Source: Branchipolynoe longqiensis (lineage: Eukaryota > Annelida > Polychaeta > Phyllodocida > Polynoidae). From it: a stretch of DNA of 64,000 bases. The translations under genes were made by a program, and so were the position numbers. Below the pieces are notes generated by a model that was not told where the DNA came from, did no database searches, and saw nothing but the letters and a program-made list of their open reading frames with translations. The stretch covers positions 41,633,798-41,697,797 of the forward strand of contig CM059196.1 of assembly GCA_030323885.1 (NCBI GenBank), in the 5' to 3' direction. Shown one piece after another: positions 1 to 11,035 of this stretch. How positions within the stretch are numbered: the first letter of the stretch is position 1; the number at the start of each line of letters is the position of its first letter.

Positions 1-117
1 GGCGGACCCGAGTCGGGTAAGCCTTGCTTTAAAAGTGCACATTTACTGACATTGAATGTTTCCTATCGATAGCGTGATACACTCACCCTATTTGATGACA
101 TTACCACTTTCTCACAC

Positions 118-425
118 TTAATCTGAAGCACACACACCTACACACAACCACCATACACCATACACCACCCACCCACTCACACTTCCACACCCATGCCTAT
201 CCCCACAGCCACACCCATAGCCATACCCATATCCACTCCGCAGCCACATCCATACGCACACACACCCATACCCACACACAAACACACCCACCCACATGCA
301 CACCATCCCCACTCCCATTCCCACATACACACCCACACCCCCCACTCCCACATCCATACTCACCCGCATACCCATACCCATAATCACAACCAAATCCATA
401 TTCACCCCCACCCACAACCACTAAA
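118..425. repeat. CCCAYA-type simple repeat
   Basis: Imperfect hexamer-like repeat of CCCACA, CCCATA and CACACC units over about 300 bp. It gives open frames on both strands rich in His/Pro/Thr or Gly/Val, which are artefacts of composition. Nothing else is seen in the first 690 bp. Confidence 0.85.
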
Positions 426-689
426 TTGTTTGTAAGAAAATATATTGGATGAACTGACTGGAATGTGTTTCGTGTTTTTATAGTTTTTTTGTTATCATTA
501 TTTGTGTTGAGACTGGGGGGTGGAGGGGAGGGGCAGGGTCTCTTTGCCTTGTTAAATAACTGCGTCATGCATATTTAATTTTTTTTGGTAAATATGTTTA
601 TTCTGCTGAATAAGTCTGTTGTCAGTGCCGAAGCACTGGTCTTCCAGCCATTTTTCAATTCAGGTTATTTACACAAAAGGTATATAGAA

Positions 690-1283
690 TAATGGGCCTG
701 TCACACTACGACGCTTCTCGCTGGCGTGCCGCCAGCGTGCAAAATAACTTCTACGCATCGAGAAACGCCCAACTTTTCGGTGGTTTGGGGAAAAAGTTTG
801 GCGTCAGGGCGGCGCGTTATTCGCGCGCGGCCAACGGGTGTCGACGCGTGAGGAAAAAAAAAAAAAAGTTTGGCGCGACGTCTTCATATGGCCTTAGATG
901 TTGCTAGGGCGTAAAACAGCAACGGCCCAGTTTGGTGCAACGTGTGGGAACGACCGTCCCATGCGTGCGGCGACTGCCTAGCATTCCAATAACGATATTC
1001 CAGCGATGGCGACGTCCTTCTGACGTCGCCATAATATTGGAACCCACGCGTTGACGCGCGCTGTCGGTCGTTGTTTTTTTGTGACATGTTGAAAACATTC
1101 AGCGACCAATAACGCGCGCCGACGTTGTCCGCCGACCGTCAACGTCAAAGCTAGTGTACCGACGTGTACTGACGCGCGCATAACGCGTGCCCAGCGTGTC
1201 TCGACGTTTCCTAATTTTCGCCCAAAATTACCACACGTCGACGGGTCGCCAGTGAGAAGCGTCGTAGTGTGACAGCCCCATTA
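690..1283. mobile_element. TIR element, TGTCACA family copy 1
   Basis: The left end reads TAATGGGCCTGTCACACTAC and the right end reads as its near-exact inverse, GTAGTGTGACAGCCCCATTA. The arms continue inward with CGTCGAC-rich sequence and an AACTTTTCGG motif. The 594-bp interior has no transposase-like frame, so it is a non-autonomous DNA element. Other copies lie at 27,842, 33,827, 61,838 and 62,891. The superfamily is unknown; the flanking TAA/TTA would suit a Harbinger-like 3-bp target, but the ends are too palindromic to fix the boundary. Confidence 0.8.
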
Positions 1284-1407
1284 GGTGTACAATACCTGTT
1301 GAATAGACAATTTGCACCATGTAACACAATGAAATTCTGAAACCCACAAGTTCTATAACAATATGGTACAGTAGTATTGACTTTACAATCCTCTTCTCCC
1401 CCCACAG

Positions 1408-1652
1408 ACGGCCTCAGCGCTGGCGCCATCGTGGGCATCGTGTTCGGCGCCCTGCTCGGCGCCATAATGCTAGGGGTGGTGGGCGTTGCCATAGTGATGC
1501 GACTGCGGTCTGGCGCCCTCCTCCCCATTACGAGCGCAAGTCTGTACGCCAAATGGACGTCCAGTGATGAATCTGAAGTGGACGTCCTGCCTATGGCATT
1601 GTCTAGCGAGCATGGGGAGAGTGATGGTGCAGGTGAAGCGAATGACCAATGA
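1408..1652 (+). CDS. Terminal exon of a single-pass membrane protein
   Basis: The exon follows a pyrimidine-rich acceptor (…TTCTCCCCCCACAG) and enters in phase 1, because its first two bases complete a codon. It encodes about 82 residues: a short linker (DGLSAG), a strongly hydrophobic helix of about 24 residues rich in Gly, Ala, Val and Ile, a stop-transfer Arg pair (MRLR), and an acidic Ser-rich tail of about 50 residues ending at TGA. This is the usual layout of the last exon of a type I membrane protein with a cytoplasmic tail. Upstream exons lie outside the window or were not recognised, so the family is unknown. The stop is followed by one copy of the 96-bp repeat and then by the satellite array at 2,200-3,690. 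Confidence 0.6.
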
Positions 1653-1699
1653 GACTAGATGACCCATTATTGGTAGCGGGTGCATGGATGGGTGTTTGA

Positions 1700-1800
1700 C
1701 TTCTGCTACTGCTCAAGAATAATGGCATGGTTTGATCTGTACTGTGTTTTCTTTGATTTCCGCACGGTATAGTTTCAGTTAGGGGGGTAGCATCAAGGAT
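1700..1800 (+). repeat. Isolated copy of the 96-bp satellite unit
   Basis: Contains the array landmarks in order: CTACTGCTCAAGAATAATGG, a TGATCTGTACTGT segment, TTGATTTCCGCAC and TTTCAGTTAGGGGGGTAGCAT. It lies only about 50 bp after the stop of the membrane-protein exon and about 400 bp before the main array. Confidence 0.75.
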
Positions 1801-2199
1801 TTTATATATAAGGATGGCAAAGCGAGGCTGTTTGAGGCTCTCTCAGCATGCACTCTGGAAATATGGCCACCATATTGGAAGCTTGATAATATGCGATGAT
1901 TGGGGAAAGCTACAATTTTTGCTACTACTATCTGTGGTTGAACTTCCCATGCAAAAAGATGGCATGGTTAACAGTATCATTATTACATATTGTTTCCTGT
2001 TGCACATTACCATTTCCAGCTACCTGTTGCCATTTACTGCATTTGGGATTTGTTATTAATCAAAAAGAATTGTTTGGTTGTGGAATCGACCCACTCACCA
2101 GTTAATAAGGAGTTGGTGCATAGACACACATTTCAAAATGGCCAATTATCATGCATTCATGACGTCACTTAACCATTATATCCCTCTACTATCTGTGAT

Positions 2200-3690
2200 A
2201 GTATCACAAGCATTACTGCTGAAGAGTAATGGTGCTGCTTGATATCTGTAGTTTTGTTTGATTTCTGCACAGTGTGCTTTCAGTTATGGGCTGGCATTGC
2301 AAGCGCTACTGCTGAAGTAAAAGGCTTTGTTTGATCTCTGTAGTTGTGTTTGATTTCCACAGTTCTACTTGCAGTGTGGCATCGCAACCACTACTGCTGA
2401 AGAATAATGGTATTGTGTGATCTGTACTATAGTTGTCTTTGATTTCCGCACATTGTGGTTTCAGTAATGGGGTAGCATTTCAAGCGCTACTGCTGAAGAA
2501 TAATAGTATTGTGTGATCTGTATTATAGTTGGCTTTGATTTCCGCACATTGTGGTTTCAGTAAGGGGGTAGCATTTCAAGCGCTACTGCTGAAGAATAAT
2601 AGTATTGTGTGATCTGTATTATAGTTGTCTTTGATTTCCGCACATTGTGGTTTCAGTAAGGGGGTAGCATTTCAAGCGCTACTGCTGAAGAATAATGGTA
2701 TTGTGTGATCTGTATTATAGTTGTCTTTGATTTCCGCACATTGTGGTTTCAGTAAGGGGGTAGCATTTCAAGCGCTACTGCTGAAGAATAATGGCATTGT
2801 GTGATCTGTACTATAGTTGTCTTTGATTTCCGCACATTGTGGTTTCAGTAATGGGGTAGCATTTCAAGCGCTACTGCTGAAGAATAATAGTATTGTGTGA
2901 TCTGTATTATAGTTGGCTTTGATTTCCGCACATTGTGGTTTCAGTAATGGGGTAGCATTTCAAGCGCTACTGCTGAAGAATAATAGTATTGTGTGATCTG
3001 TATTATAGTTGGCTTTGATTTCCGCACATTGTGGTTTCAGTAAGGGGGTAGCATTTCAAGCGCTACTGCTGAAGAATAATGGCATTGTGTGATCTGTACT
3101 ATAGTTGTCTTTGATTTCCGCACATTGTGGTTTCAATTCGGGGGTAGAATTGCAAGTGCTACTGCTGAATAATAATGGTATTGTGTGATCTGTACAATAG
3201 TTGTCTTTGATTTCCGCACATTGTGGTTTCAGTAATGGGGTAGAATTGCAAGTGCTACTGCTGAATAATAATGGTATTGTGTGATCTGTACAATAGTTGT
3301 CTTTGATTTCCGCACATTGTGGTTTCAGTAAGAGGGTAGAATTGCAAGCACTACTGCTGAATAATAATGGTATTGTGTGATCTGTACTATAGTTGTTGTT
3401 GATTTCCAAACATTGTGGTTTCAGTTAGGGGGTAGCATTGCAAGTGCTACTGCTGAAGACAAATGGTATTGTTTGATCTATGCTGTAGTTTTGTTTGATT
3501 CCCGCAGGGAGTGGTTTCAGTTAGGGAGTAGCAGTGCAAATGCTCCTGCCGATTTGTAAGGGTATTGGTTGATCTCTACTGTAGTTGAGTTTAAATTCCA
3601 CAAGGTTTGGTTTGAGCTACAGTGTGCCATTGCAAGTTATACTATTGAAGAGTAATGATATCGTTTGACCTGTACTTTGCCGTTTAGCCG
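2200..3690 (+). repeat. 96-bp satellite array, about 15 units
   Basis: The landmark CTGCTGAAGAATAAT recurs at 2,394, 2,490, 2,586 and 2,682, an exact 96-bp period. Each unit also carries TTGATTTCCGCACATTGTGG and GGGGTAGCATTTCAAGCG. Central units are nearly identical and the outer ones (before 2,394 and after 3,400) are diverged, as expected of unequal exchange. A reverse-strand frame at 3,056-3,409 is only the repeat read in a stop-free frame. Confidence 0.95.
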
Positions 3691-3705
3691 AGTTGATTCA
3701 AACTA

Positions 3706-3711
3706 AATAAA
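3706..3711 (+). promoter_or_regulatory. Candidate poly(A) signal AATAAA after the satellite
   Basis: I saw no AATAAA between the stop codon at 1,652 and this hexamer, which lies just past the last satellite unit. If the membrane-protein transcript ends here, its 3' UTR of about 2 kb would consist mostly of the 96-bp array. The hexamer is common by chance in AT-rich DNA. Confidence 0.25.
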
Positions 3712-3777
3712 GGTCAGTTATAATGAGTAACATAATGTGTTTATGTAAAACATATGACAAAACTTGACAAATCGTAA

Positions 3778-4016
3778 CCTTAGTATATAAAGGTTCTATC
3801 TGACAAAGTGACCAAATTGGGGTTATGGATGTAAAAATGTTCTATCTACAAAAGGCTATTGTACAGTTACACAACTGTTTCTCACCTGGTATTTTTCATT
3901 GAGATATATTTAAAATAATATTGTTCTATCTGCTTTGCTATCATGCAGTTACACAGCTTCACTCCTCATTATCTCAAAAGCACCAGTTTGTCAGATAGAA
4001 CCTTTTTATAGTAAGG
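3778..4016. mobile_element. 239-bp MITE with 30-bp TIRs
   Basis: The left 30 bp (CCTTAGTATATAAAGGTTCT…) match the inverse of the right 30 bp at 28 of 30 positions. The interior is AT-rich and noncoding. No target duplication is clear. Confidence 0.75.
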
Positions 4017-4289
4017 TCGCAATAACGATGGGGAGACCTTTCTATACTACCCTCATCTAAACACATTGATCAAGGAGCCGCACAATCAAACTATGTACAT
4101 TTTCTACATAATGTGTGTATATAAAAGAGTGATGACACGTTTATGTATTGAAATCAAAGCTAAGCAGTGATTTTACCTGGGAATAGAACAGAACATGTGT
4201 CTTTATCGAATTAGTTCAAAGTGTGTATCTCGATGTAAATAAATTCTTGGTGGCGAATTCAGTATCACAGCTTGCTTAATCTAAGTTAA

Positions 4290-4380
4290 AACTTCATAGT
4301 CAGATGAAAGCATCACATTTTCAAAACCAAAACACCTACCTAAGTGTGATTCCACCTATCAAAGTTATATATCCCTAGTA
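4290..4380 (-). mobile_element. Fragment of the TTAA-flanked MITE
   Basis: Carries the end-proximal landmarks of the family in reverse orientation (GATGAAAGCATCACATTTTC, then AAACCAAAACACCTACCTAA). It is truncated on both sides. Confidence 0.5.
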
Positions 4381-4555
4381 AGCATGTCTTGTTGTTTTGA
4401 GAATGAAATACTATAGATATATAGATATTCAGATTTAGATGAAAGATTTCCGCTGAGACTGACATAGAGAGTCGGGAGCAGTGAGTAAGTTTGCCACCTG
4501 GTGGTGATATGCAGACATATTCATAATTAACAGGGTTGAGTTAATTGTAACTAGA

Positions 4556-4618
4556 TGTTTGTTTGTTTGTTGTTGCTTTACGTCCTAGCAACATCTAAGG
4601 TTACATCAGGACGGGATT
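4556..4618 (-). mobile_element. tRNA-head SINE, tail fragment
   Basis: Contains the inverse of the SINE tail: TTGTTGTTGCTTTACGTCCT then AGCAACATCTAAGGTTACAT. Only about 60 bp are present. Between 4,620 and 4,845 nothing else is seen. Confidence 0.7.
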
Positions 4619-4847
4619 GTAACTAGAAGTTGATGATTCACTAGTTATGTGGGGTGTAAAGATAATTTGTCTTGTTTTATATTGAGTTGTGTTAGCATTA
4701 GTCTTATACCGCTTGGATGTGTATGGAGTAGTATTTCAGGCTTTAGTTGTGGAATCGTTAGTTGTAATGAGTCTCTACACCGACATAACTCAGGAATTAA
4801 TATTCAGAGATGCCATTGATATATGGTTATGTAAAAATTAAAGTTTA

Positions 4848-5084
4848 GGCGCAAAACCACATAAACGCCAATCCCAAAATGGAGATAAACATTGGAACCA
4901 AACCCTCAAAAGCTACTTTTGTTGATATTCCATCTCTTTTGTTCATTGCTCCATAACGATGTGATCATATGAAAAGTGGAATTAGTGAGAATTAAAATTA
5001 TTTTCAGGAAAATCTGTTATTGAAAATACATTTATGGATTGGTGTTTACGTAGTTTTGTGCCTGAACTCTTCAGATATACAGCG
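4848..5084. mobile_element. 240-bp MITE (CGTAAACGCCAATCC-type), copy 1
   Basis: The left arm includes GCGCAAAACCACATAAACGC and the right arm has the inverse (GGTGTTTACGTAGTTTTGTG). The interior AGTGGAATTAGTGAGAATTA is shared with the copy at 7,690. No coding capacity. Confidence 0.75.
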
Positions 5085-5362
5085 GATGGTTTAATAACAT
5101 GGTACTCACAACATCCTGTAGGCTACTTGTAAATAGCTATTAAATGCACTTAGTTCCGTAACATTAATAACTACACCACTGCTTAACCCAAGCACATTTA
5201 TCTACCCGTTACCTACAAGACCCTCAGTCCACTGCCTCGTCGTGGTCTGCTAAATAAAATACTTCAGAAATACGGTATTGTTCGTTATTGTTAGGGTGAT
5301 ATGCTCTAGATGTGAAGCTTTGCCTATCTTCAAATGAAAAATATTACAAAGTAAATGAATAG
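5085..5362. other. No feature seen
   Basis: Ordinary AT-rich intergenic sequence. I see no gene or repeat here. Confidence 0.5.
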
Positions 5363-5770
5363 GGTACCGGGGCAACTACCCCGCGAAAATCTACCCCTCT
5401 GACATCTACCCCTGAGCATCTATCCACGAACTTCTATCCTCCTGGACCTCTCTCCCTGGGCATCTATATCATGAACATCTACCACCCTGGACATCTACCC
5501 CTGGAAAACATTCCCATAACATCTACACCCTGACCATTTAACCACCGAACATCTACTCCTGAACATATGCACCCTAAACATCTACCCCATGATATAAAAC
5601 TCGACCATCTACCGTCAGACCTATACCTCTCCATACATCTACAGCCCGAACATATGTACCCTCCTGAACATCTACCCCCGAGATATACACCCCCGAATAT
5701 CTACTCTGGAACATATACCCCAAGAATCTACCCGTGGACGGAATACCCCCGGACAATTACTCCCCAGACA
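5363..5770. repeat. Degenerate minisatellite, unit about 14 bp
   Basis: Tandem degenerate copies of a motif close to GAACATCTACCCCC, roughly 28 of them with frequent indels. Open frames here are short and merely translate the repeat. Confidence 0.8.
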
Positions 5771-6008
5771 ACTAGCCCTTGCGCCATCTGCATAAACTAA
5801 TAATAGCTGACCAACAAATGTATCTAGACAATTTAGCAGATCAACAAATAACAGCAAGATAAACCACATGTTAGACAGCTACATTTCAGACATAGAGTTC
5901 TGGCCTTTGACAGAGGGATTCCCACGGTGCTCTCCGCGTTTAAACACGGCACGTGACAGCTTCCACTCTTTATCAGAAAGCACTGAACACTACCTCAGAG
6001 GCAGTGTA

Positions 6009-6362
6009 TTAAAGTTGCATAGTCCGATGGTTTTGAGTTTCTCTCATTTTCTGCGATAAGCATTTTAGGTTGATCATTATAATCTACCTCATTTTAGTTT
6101 GATGTAACTTTTATTTTAAATGCAAACTTTTGAGATATTTGAAGTGCAAACGTGCGAAATTAATGTTGGCAAGCTTGCCAAAACTCTAACACCATAGGCT
6201 TCTGCAGTAACAGGTTCTATTCAATTGCCTCAATATTCCCTTATATGTGACGGCAAATGTTTAATAAGTGCACCAGTATCTAAGTTAGATATGTAGAATC
6301 AAATCTAGATCATTGTTTTTGTTTTGAAAATTTGATGTTGTCATCAGACCATGCAGCTTTAA
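6009..6362 (+). mobile_element. TTAA-flanked MITE, copy 1
   Basis: Starts TTAAAGTTGCATAGTCCGAT and ends with the inverse, CAGACCATGCAGCTTTAA. Internal landmarks of the family are present in order: GTTTTGAGTTTCTCTCATTT, TTGGCAAGCTTGCCAAAACT, the GCAGTAACAGGTTCTATT motif, and TTAGATATGTAGAATCAAAT. Length is about 354 bp with no coding capacity. Confidence 0.85.
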
Positions 6363-6379
6363 GCGAGATGTTGCGAACT

Positions 6380-6720
6380 CATTCAAAATTAGCAGCATGT
6401 ACCTGGCCCACCAGCAAGCATGTCCAGGGGGCTCCAGCCTTAAACAGTGCTTAGCACCCACACTGCCGACAACCAGCGCCTCATTATTTGCCCGGCACAC
6501 TACCAGCGGTTCTGGATCGCTAGTACAACGCTATATATATGGAAGCCAATCACGACCGTCGATAGAGTACGCATCAATCACCCAGTCTTGGAGCTATTTT
6601 CGCCGTGACTGCGATCGCGCGCATGCGCGGTGCTCCATGGAGACGCTTCCGGTGGAGTGAGTGCGCGCGCCCTGACTGGTTAGCTGCTCTGGGCTTTGTC
6701 AGAGTTAAGGTGGTTCTGCA
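6380..6720. other. GC-rich unique patch, possible promoter
   Basis: A local rise in GC and CpG (CGATCGCGCGCATGCGCGG around 6,610-6,630, then CTCCATGGAGAC, half of an RFX-type X-box). It lies about 3.6 kb upstream of the four-exon gene on the same strand. The 87-residue frame at 6,397 shows no recognisable domain. It could be an upstream promoter, a CpG-rich repeat, or neither. Confidence 0.3.
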
Positions 6721-6779
6721 CCACTGTAGTGCATGAAGAAAGCCCGTGTATAAACATAGGTGGGTTTGTAAACATGAAC

Positions 6780-7520
6780 TAGGATTTGGACACAACGCTG
6801 GACACAGTTAATGGAACCATATACGGAGGTATGAGACCATAGTGAAGCGTAGTATAAGAACAGCGGCATGACTCCATTGTTTCCATATTGGATAATATCA
6901 AACATTTGATCCTAAGCGAGACACTGTTAAAATACATCACGTAGGCATGAGATCATTATGAAACATAGTAAATGAACAGTAGTATAGTTGTATTGCTTTC
7001 CATTGTATATTGGATAATATAGCATAGTTGGTGTACAACTAGGAACCTAAGTTAGACACCCAATTAATGGTTGCTTGGTTGTGACAGTGCGCACTCATTG
7101 TGGCTTTATAGAGCTGCCCAACTGGGAGACCAGGCCGCCAGTGCCACGACCCGATATCCCACCCAGTCATATTATCCTGACACTGAGTGAACCAATCCTT
7201 GCACTATCCTAATAATGCCGAGCGCCTGGCTAGGAAGCGAAAAGTATTAATTTTTAAGTCATCGGTTTGACTCCACTAGGGTTGGAACCCATGATCTACC
7301 AACCCAATTAAAGGACAAGATATGATATACAAATATAGGAGACCGTAATGACAGCAGTGGATCTATTATTGGATAATATAGCATATTTCGTGTACGACTT
7401 GGACCCTAAGTTTGACACACACTTAAAACACAGCAGATACGCAGGTATGAGACCATAGTGAAACATAGCAAATGAATAGCGGTTTAACGTTATTGTTTCC
7501 ATTGTATATTGTATTATATA
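6780..7520 (+). repeat. Degenerate tandem repeat of about 120 bp, split by a SINE
   Basis: Units carry GGTATGAGACCATAGTGAA, a TTGTTTCCATTGTATATTGG segment, GATAATATAGCAT and CCTAAGTTAGACAC. The first landmark recurs at about 6,826, 6,945 and 7,443. The array is interrupted at 7,068-7,302 by a SINE. Confidence 0.75.
7068..7302 (-). mobile_element. tRNA-head SINE with target duplication
   Basis: Flanked by the 9-bp direct repeat CCCAATTAA (7,059-7,067 and 7,303-7,311). The body reads in reverse: GTGACAGTGCGCACTCATTG, the CACATTATCC-like middle, AGGCTAGGAAGCGA, then a decayed tRNA-like head. The far SINE tail is shortened. Confidence 0.85.
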
Positions 7521-7689
7521 ACGACGGTTAAATCTCAGCTTTGGCCGTCCAAGGTTAGATTAGTTTGATCGGTGTTTGAGGTCTACGGCAATGTAGGTTT
7601 GATTGATACGAGTATGGAATGACTATAAAACAAGCTGCAGGATTTCCATTACCTAGACTGCAATGCAGGACGGGATTATGCATATATAT

Positions 7690-7930
7690 ATGAAGAGTTC
7701 AGGCACAAAACCATGTAAACGCCAATCCAAAAATATAGTTTAAATAAGATTTTTAGTTGAAAATTTTAATTCTCACTAATTCCACTTTTCATATGATCAC
7801 ATGGTTAGGGAGTAATGAATAAAAGAGAAGGAATATACAAAAATAAAATTGTTGATGGTTTGATTCCAATGTTTATCTCCATTTTTGGATTGGCGTTTAC
7901 ATGGTTTTGGGCCTGAAGTCTTCAGATATA
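7690..7930. mobile_element. 240-bp MITE (CGTAAACGCCAATCC-type), copy 2
   Basis: The left arm, GAAGAGTTCAGGCACAAAAC, is repeated inverted at the right (GTTTTGGGCCTGAAGTCTTC), with matching inner segments that include AACGCCAATCC and GGATTGGCGTT. It is embedded in (TA)-rich sequence on both sides. Confidence 0.8.
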
Positions 7931-8329
7931 AATATCCTCCAGTGCGTCTGACACTGGTCAACATCCAGGGGATGTGAGGTCGGCGAGATGGCGACACTGG
8001 TACAGTGTTGCATATTATGGAGTATCACAATAATAATAATATTGAATATTCCTTTATGTACCTTTATACTCGCATAATACGCTATATATCACATATAAAT
8101 ATACATACATATATATACATGTCTATATATGGTACAGCTTACATTTATATATCACATTATATGAATACACCCCTAGACTACCAGTAAAGATCTAGTGACC
8201 TTTTTTCAAAGAGATGTGGTATATACCAATGAGACTGGAGCTGTGCTTCAACAAATGTGCTCCAAGCACACATTTGCTCCGTCTTTCAGTTTATGCAACC
8301 CGCAAATGTAGAGGGTGAGTGCTGAGGTT

Positions 8330-9421
8330 TGTGCTCCGCTTTAATGTATGAATGGCATTACCAATAAGATTCTTTGGGTTTTACTTTCTCTACCAATCGG
8401 TGCTTGAATTTCAAAGCACACAGGATTACCTGGTCTGTGTGGAACCTGTCTATGTCATGTGATGAGGGAATCCCACCTGGGACGTCATTCACACATTACA
8501 TTCAGAGTTTGTTTGTCACATCAGTGGATTATTACTGGACGATGTTAACGAGTATTTGTTAGGTGTCAATAGTCTGTGCACTGCCACATTAAAATAAATT
8601 AAATGTTGGCACATTACTTGTATTAAGCAGGGGAAATTTCAATCGTGGGCGATTTGTCTTCCTCATTCCACTGCTCATTGCCCTATCTAATAAGCCGAGT
8701 GCCAGGCTAGGTAGCGACAACAATCAATTTTTAAGTCATTGGTTTGACTCTACAAGGGTTCGAACCTGTGCGTTCGAATCCCATGATCTACCAACAATGG
8801 AGCCGGGTGCTCCCCTCATTCGGCCATCCCGTCCTATGTAGATACGGATATTGCTCGCACGTAAAACCCCCCAATTTAATCACTCAATATTAGACTGACT
8901 ACTAACAAAAGAACGGATGATTAGCCGTTGCATGGTTGACAAAAGCGCACTCACGTACACCTGAGGCCAGGGGGAATGTCAGTTCTTATGTACGGAGTGA
9001 GCGTATGTCTGTGATTGGCTGGATATATAATAGCCACAGAGCATTGTTCACATATGGTGGTCATTAACTGCTATGATTGCATGATAATTGATATACGCCA
9101 GTCACATATAATCCAGCAGGCTACAAAGTTAACAGCTCTAACTATAAGAGGTACTTCAAGGCAGGATAAACTTGCTTCCTGAGCTCCACCCCCCCCCCTA
9201 TCCGACACTCTCACCTCCACCTCTACCCACACAATTATTAACAAACTGTGAATGTAATGTGTGAATGGTGTCACAGGTGGGATTCACTCATCACATGACC
9301 TAGAGAGGTTCTACACAGACATGGGAACCCCGGGTGCTCTGAAGCACACTCATTGTTAGAGAATGTAAACCCCAAAGAAATTCCACCCGTGATAATATTC
9401 ATACATTAAAGAGGAGCACAG
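8330..9421. mobile_element. Element with inverted arms of about 182 bp
   Basis: The arm at 8,330-8,513 (GTGCTCCGCTTTAATGTATG …) matches the inverse of 9,240-9,421 across its length with scattered differences; both contain AACCTSTCTAKGTCATGTGA and CATTCACACATTACATTC. The loop of about 725 bp holds a SINE fragment and no protein-like frame. This is either a foldback or long-TIR element, or a chance inverted duplication. Confidence 0.75.
8665..8830 (-). mobile_element. tRNA-head SINE, head-side fragment
   Basis: Reads inversely TTGCCCTATCTAATAAGCCG, GTGCCAGGCTAGGTAGCGAC, then TTGGTTTGACTC and a tRNA-like B-box region (GGGTTCGAACC). The adjoining AGGGGAAATTTCAATCGTGG (about 8,627) recurs inverted at about 41,745, which suggests a second SINE body type. 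Confidence 0.7.
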
Positions 9422-10025
9422 ATTTTATTCCTACAAAATGTTCCTCATATAAATTAATAGTTATTTATTGAATGCGCAGAAATGCACAACATGTAAAAGA
9501 TTAAGCTATATAAATTATAAGGAGGCTTATTCCATATAGGAAGACTTCTGTGTGGGCCCGTATGCATGACATGGTGCTAGGTTACACTCGGTGTGTTTGC
9601 ACTACTTGCGTACTGACTTTTCGCCGCTAACCTAGAAATCCCCGCCAAAACCAGTTTTGGCTCGCTAACACCACGTCATGCATACGGCCCCTGGAGGGGC
9701 CATATGCAGGAGTCAGTGTTAGCAAGCCAAAACGCGTTTAGAGGGGATTTCTGGTTTAGCGCCGAAAAGTCGGTATGCACGTGTTAGTGATAGGCCTAAC
9801 ACCGCGCGTTTAAGGTCCGCGACACTAACCCCGTTTCATATGACGTTTAAGGGTGGTGTTAGCATAAGGTTGTGGGCAAATCTATTCAATGCTATCATGT
9901 TTAACAGAATTAAATATGCAATAAGTGAAATTTCATGAAATTAACCCTAAATTCGAAGCAATATTAACATACTGCAAGGCGTGGTTGTATTAATTTATAC
10001 GAGGAACATTTTGTAGGAATAAAAT
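9422..10025. mobile_element. 604-bp TIR element abutting the long inverted repeat
   Basis: Left end ATTTTATTCCTACAAAATGT followed by TCCTC; the exact inverse ends at 10,025. The arms extend about 35 bp to ATAAATTAAT. The element starts at the base after the 8,330-9,421 repeat ends and contains GTATGCAT-family sequence at 9,554-9,838. Confidence 0.75.
9554..9691. mobile_element. GTATGCAT-TIR element, 138-bp short form
   Basis: Begins GGGCCCGTATGCATGACATG and ends with the inverse, CGTCATGCATACGGCCCC, with TGGTG/CACCA continuing the arms. The interior TTTTCGCCGCTAACCTAGAA recurs at 47,396-47,415. A second, less well bounded unit (GGGGCCATATGCAGGAG…) follows at 9,695-9,838. Confidence 0.8.
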
Positions 10026-10116
10026 GCATTTAACAAAATATATGAAAAAAAACATGTAGCCTGATGTTTATCTCCAATAAGGAACGTTTTCTCCTACTTC
10101 TTGTGATGGATTGATA

Positions 10117-10124
10117 TGACGTCA
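10117..10124. promoter_or_regulatory. Full CRE palindrome TGACGTCA
   Basis: A perfect 8-bp CREB/CREM/ATF site 94 bp upstream of the first ATG of the four-exon gene. Site and position suit a proximal promoter, but no transcription start is visible and the octamer occurs elsewhere in the window by chance (39,600 region). Confidence 0.4.
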
Positions 10125-10217
10125 TAAACCATTGCTAAGCATACTTGAATGCAAACTATTTTATGATTGTATCTTTAAGTCAGATTGGTAGAAGAGAAGA
10201 AGGCAAAAAGTAACAAA

Positions 10218-10799
10218 ATGGCCGCCACCAGTATTGCTCAAAGCACGGCTCAAACCACGTCGAACGACGGCGCCAACACTTCCGTTATGGGACGGGCATC
10301 GGTCATTTCCGCCGGCACTTCCGGTGGCGAGCCGTCGGCCAGCGCTGCCTCGTCGGAGCGCCTCCATAACCGGAAGTTTGGCTTCGAGGCAAAGGCCTCC
10401 TTCGATGCGCGGCTCGAGTTCGTGCAGAAGCACGCCAGGAACTTCCGCTATCGGAAGCCGCCGGTCGATGACGACATCTGGCGGCGCCCGCCGCCCGACT
10501 TCCGGCCGCAGTGCTTCGAGGGGAAGCCGCCGAAGCGGAACTCGCAGGAGGCGATGCAGCCATGGCGCTACGGCCCACTTCCGGCGGAAGTCAAACCGAC
10601 GATGGAAGCGGGAGTCTCGAAGGCAACAGCCAGGATGCAGCTGCCGGAGTTGATGAGACCGCAGAAGGCGAAGGAAGCGGAGGACTTCGAGCTCATGTTC
10701 CATGTACCGGACAATGTTGAAGGGCGCATCGAGTTTGTAATGAAGGGAATGGTGAAGCCAGGACAGTACGAGGACCTGCATCCACATGATTACAGACAG
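10218..10799 (+). CDS. Exon 1 of 4, proline/tryptophan-rich cytoplasmic protein
   Basis: The first ATG is in a strong context (AACAAAATGGCC). A non-ATG extension upstream (TTG at 10,185) was rejected. The exon encodes residues 1-194: a Ser/Thr/Ala-rich N-terminus (1-50), then a basic and aromatic region with FGFEAK, NFRYRKPPVDDDIWRRPPP and MQPWRYGPLP, and ends …LHPHDYRQ at a GTAGGC donor. GC content is far above the surrounding DNA. No signal peptide or membrane segment. The full protein is 319 residues across four exons with perfect phase. I do not recognise the family. Short Pro/Trp/Arg-rich proteins of this type are often ciliary or sperm microtubule-associated, but that is only an impression. 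Confidence 0.85.
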
Positions 10800-11035
10800 G
10801 TAGGCAGCTACGCCGTGGCTTGTTTGTCTCATTTGGAATATATCACAGTGTGTTGTAGCGATGGCGAATGCATAAGGAAGAATGTATTATTGTTGTTACT
10901 AAGATGTGTCTACCGAGATGCGAACATTGGTGTTCATCCATCAATTAGACAGGCTCATGGCCATTCTCGGATACATCACATATATACATAACATATATAT
11001 ATATCAGATATATACATATATACATATATATATAT

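Noticed and set aside
193..568. His/Pro-rich and Gly/Val-rich frames at the start
   Set aside because: Simple CCCAYA repeat translated on both strands.
10161..10832. 223-codon minus-strand frame opposite exon 1
   Set aside because: Shadow of the GC-rich plus-strand exon, which has matching splice sites and a strong start context.
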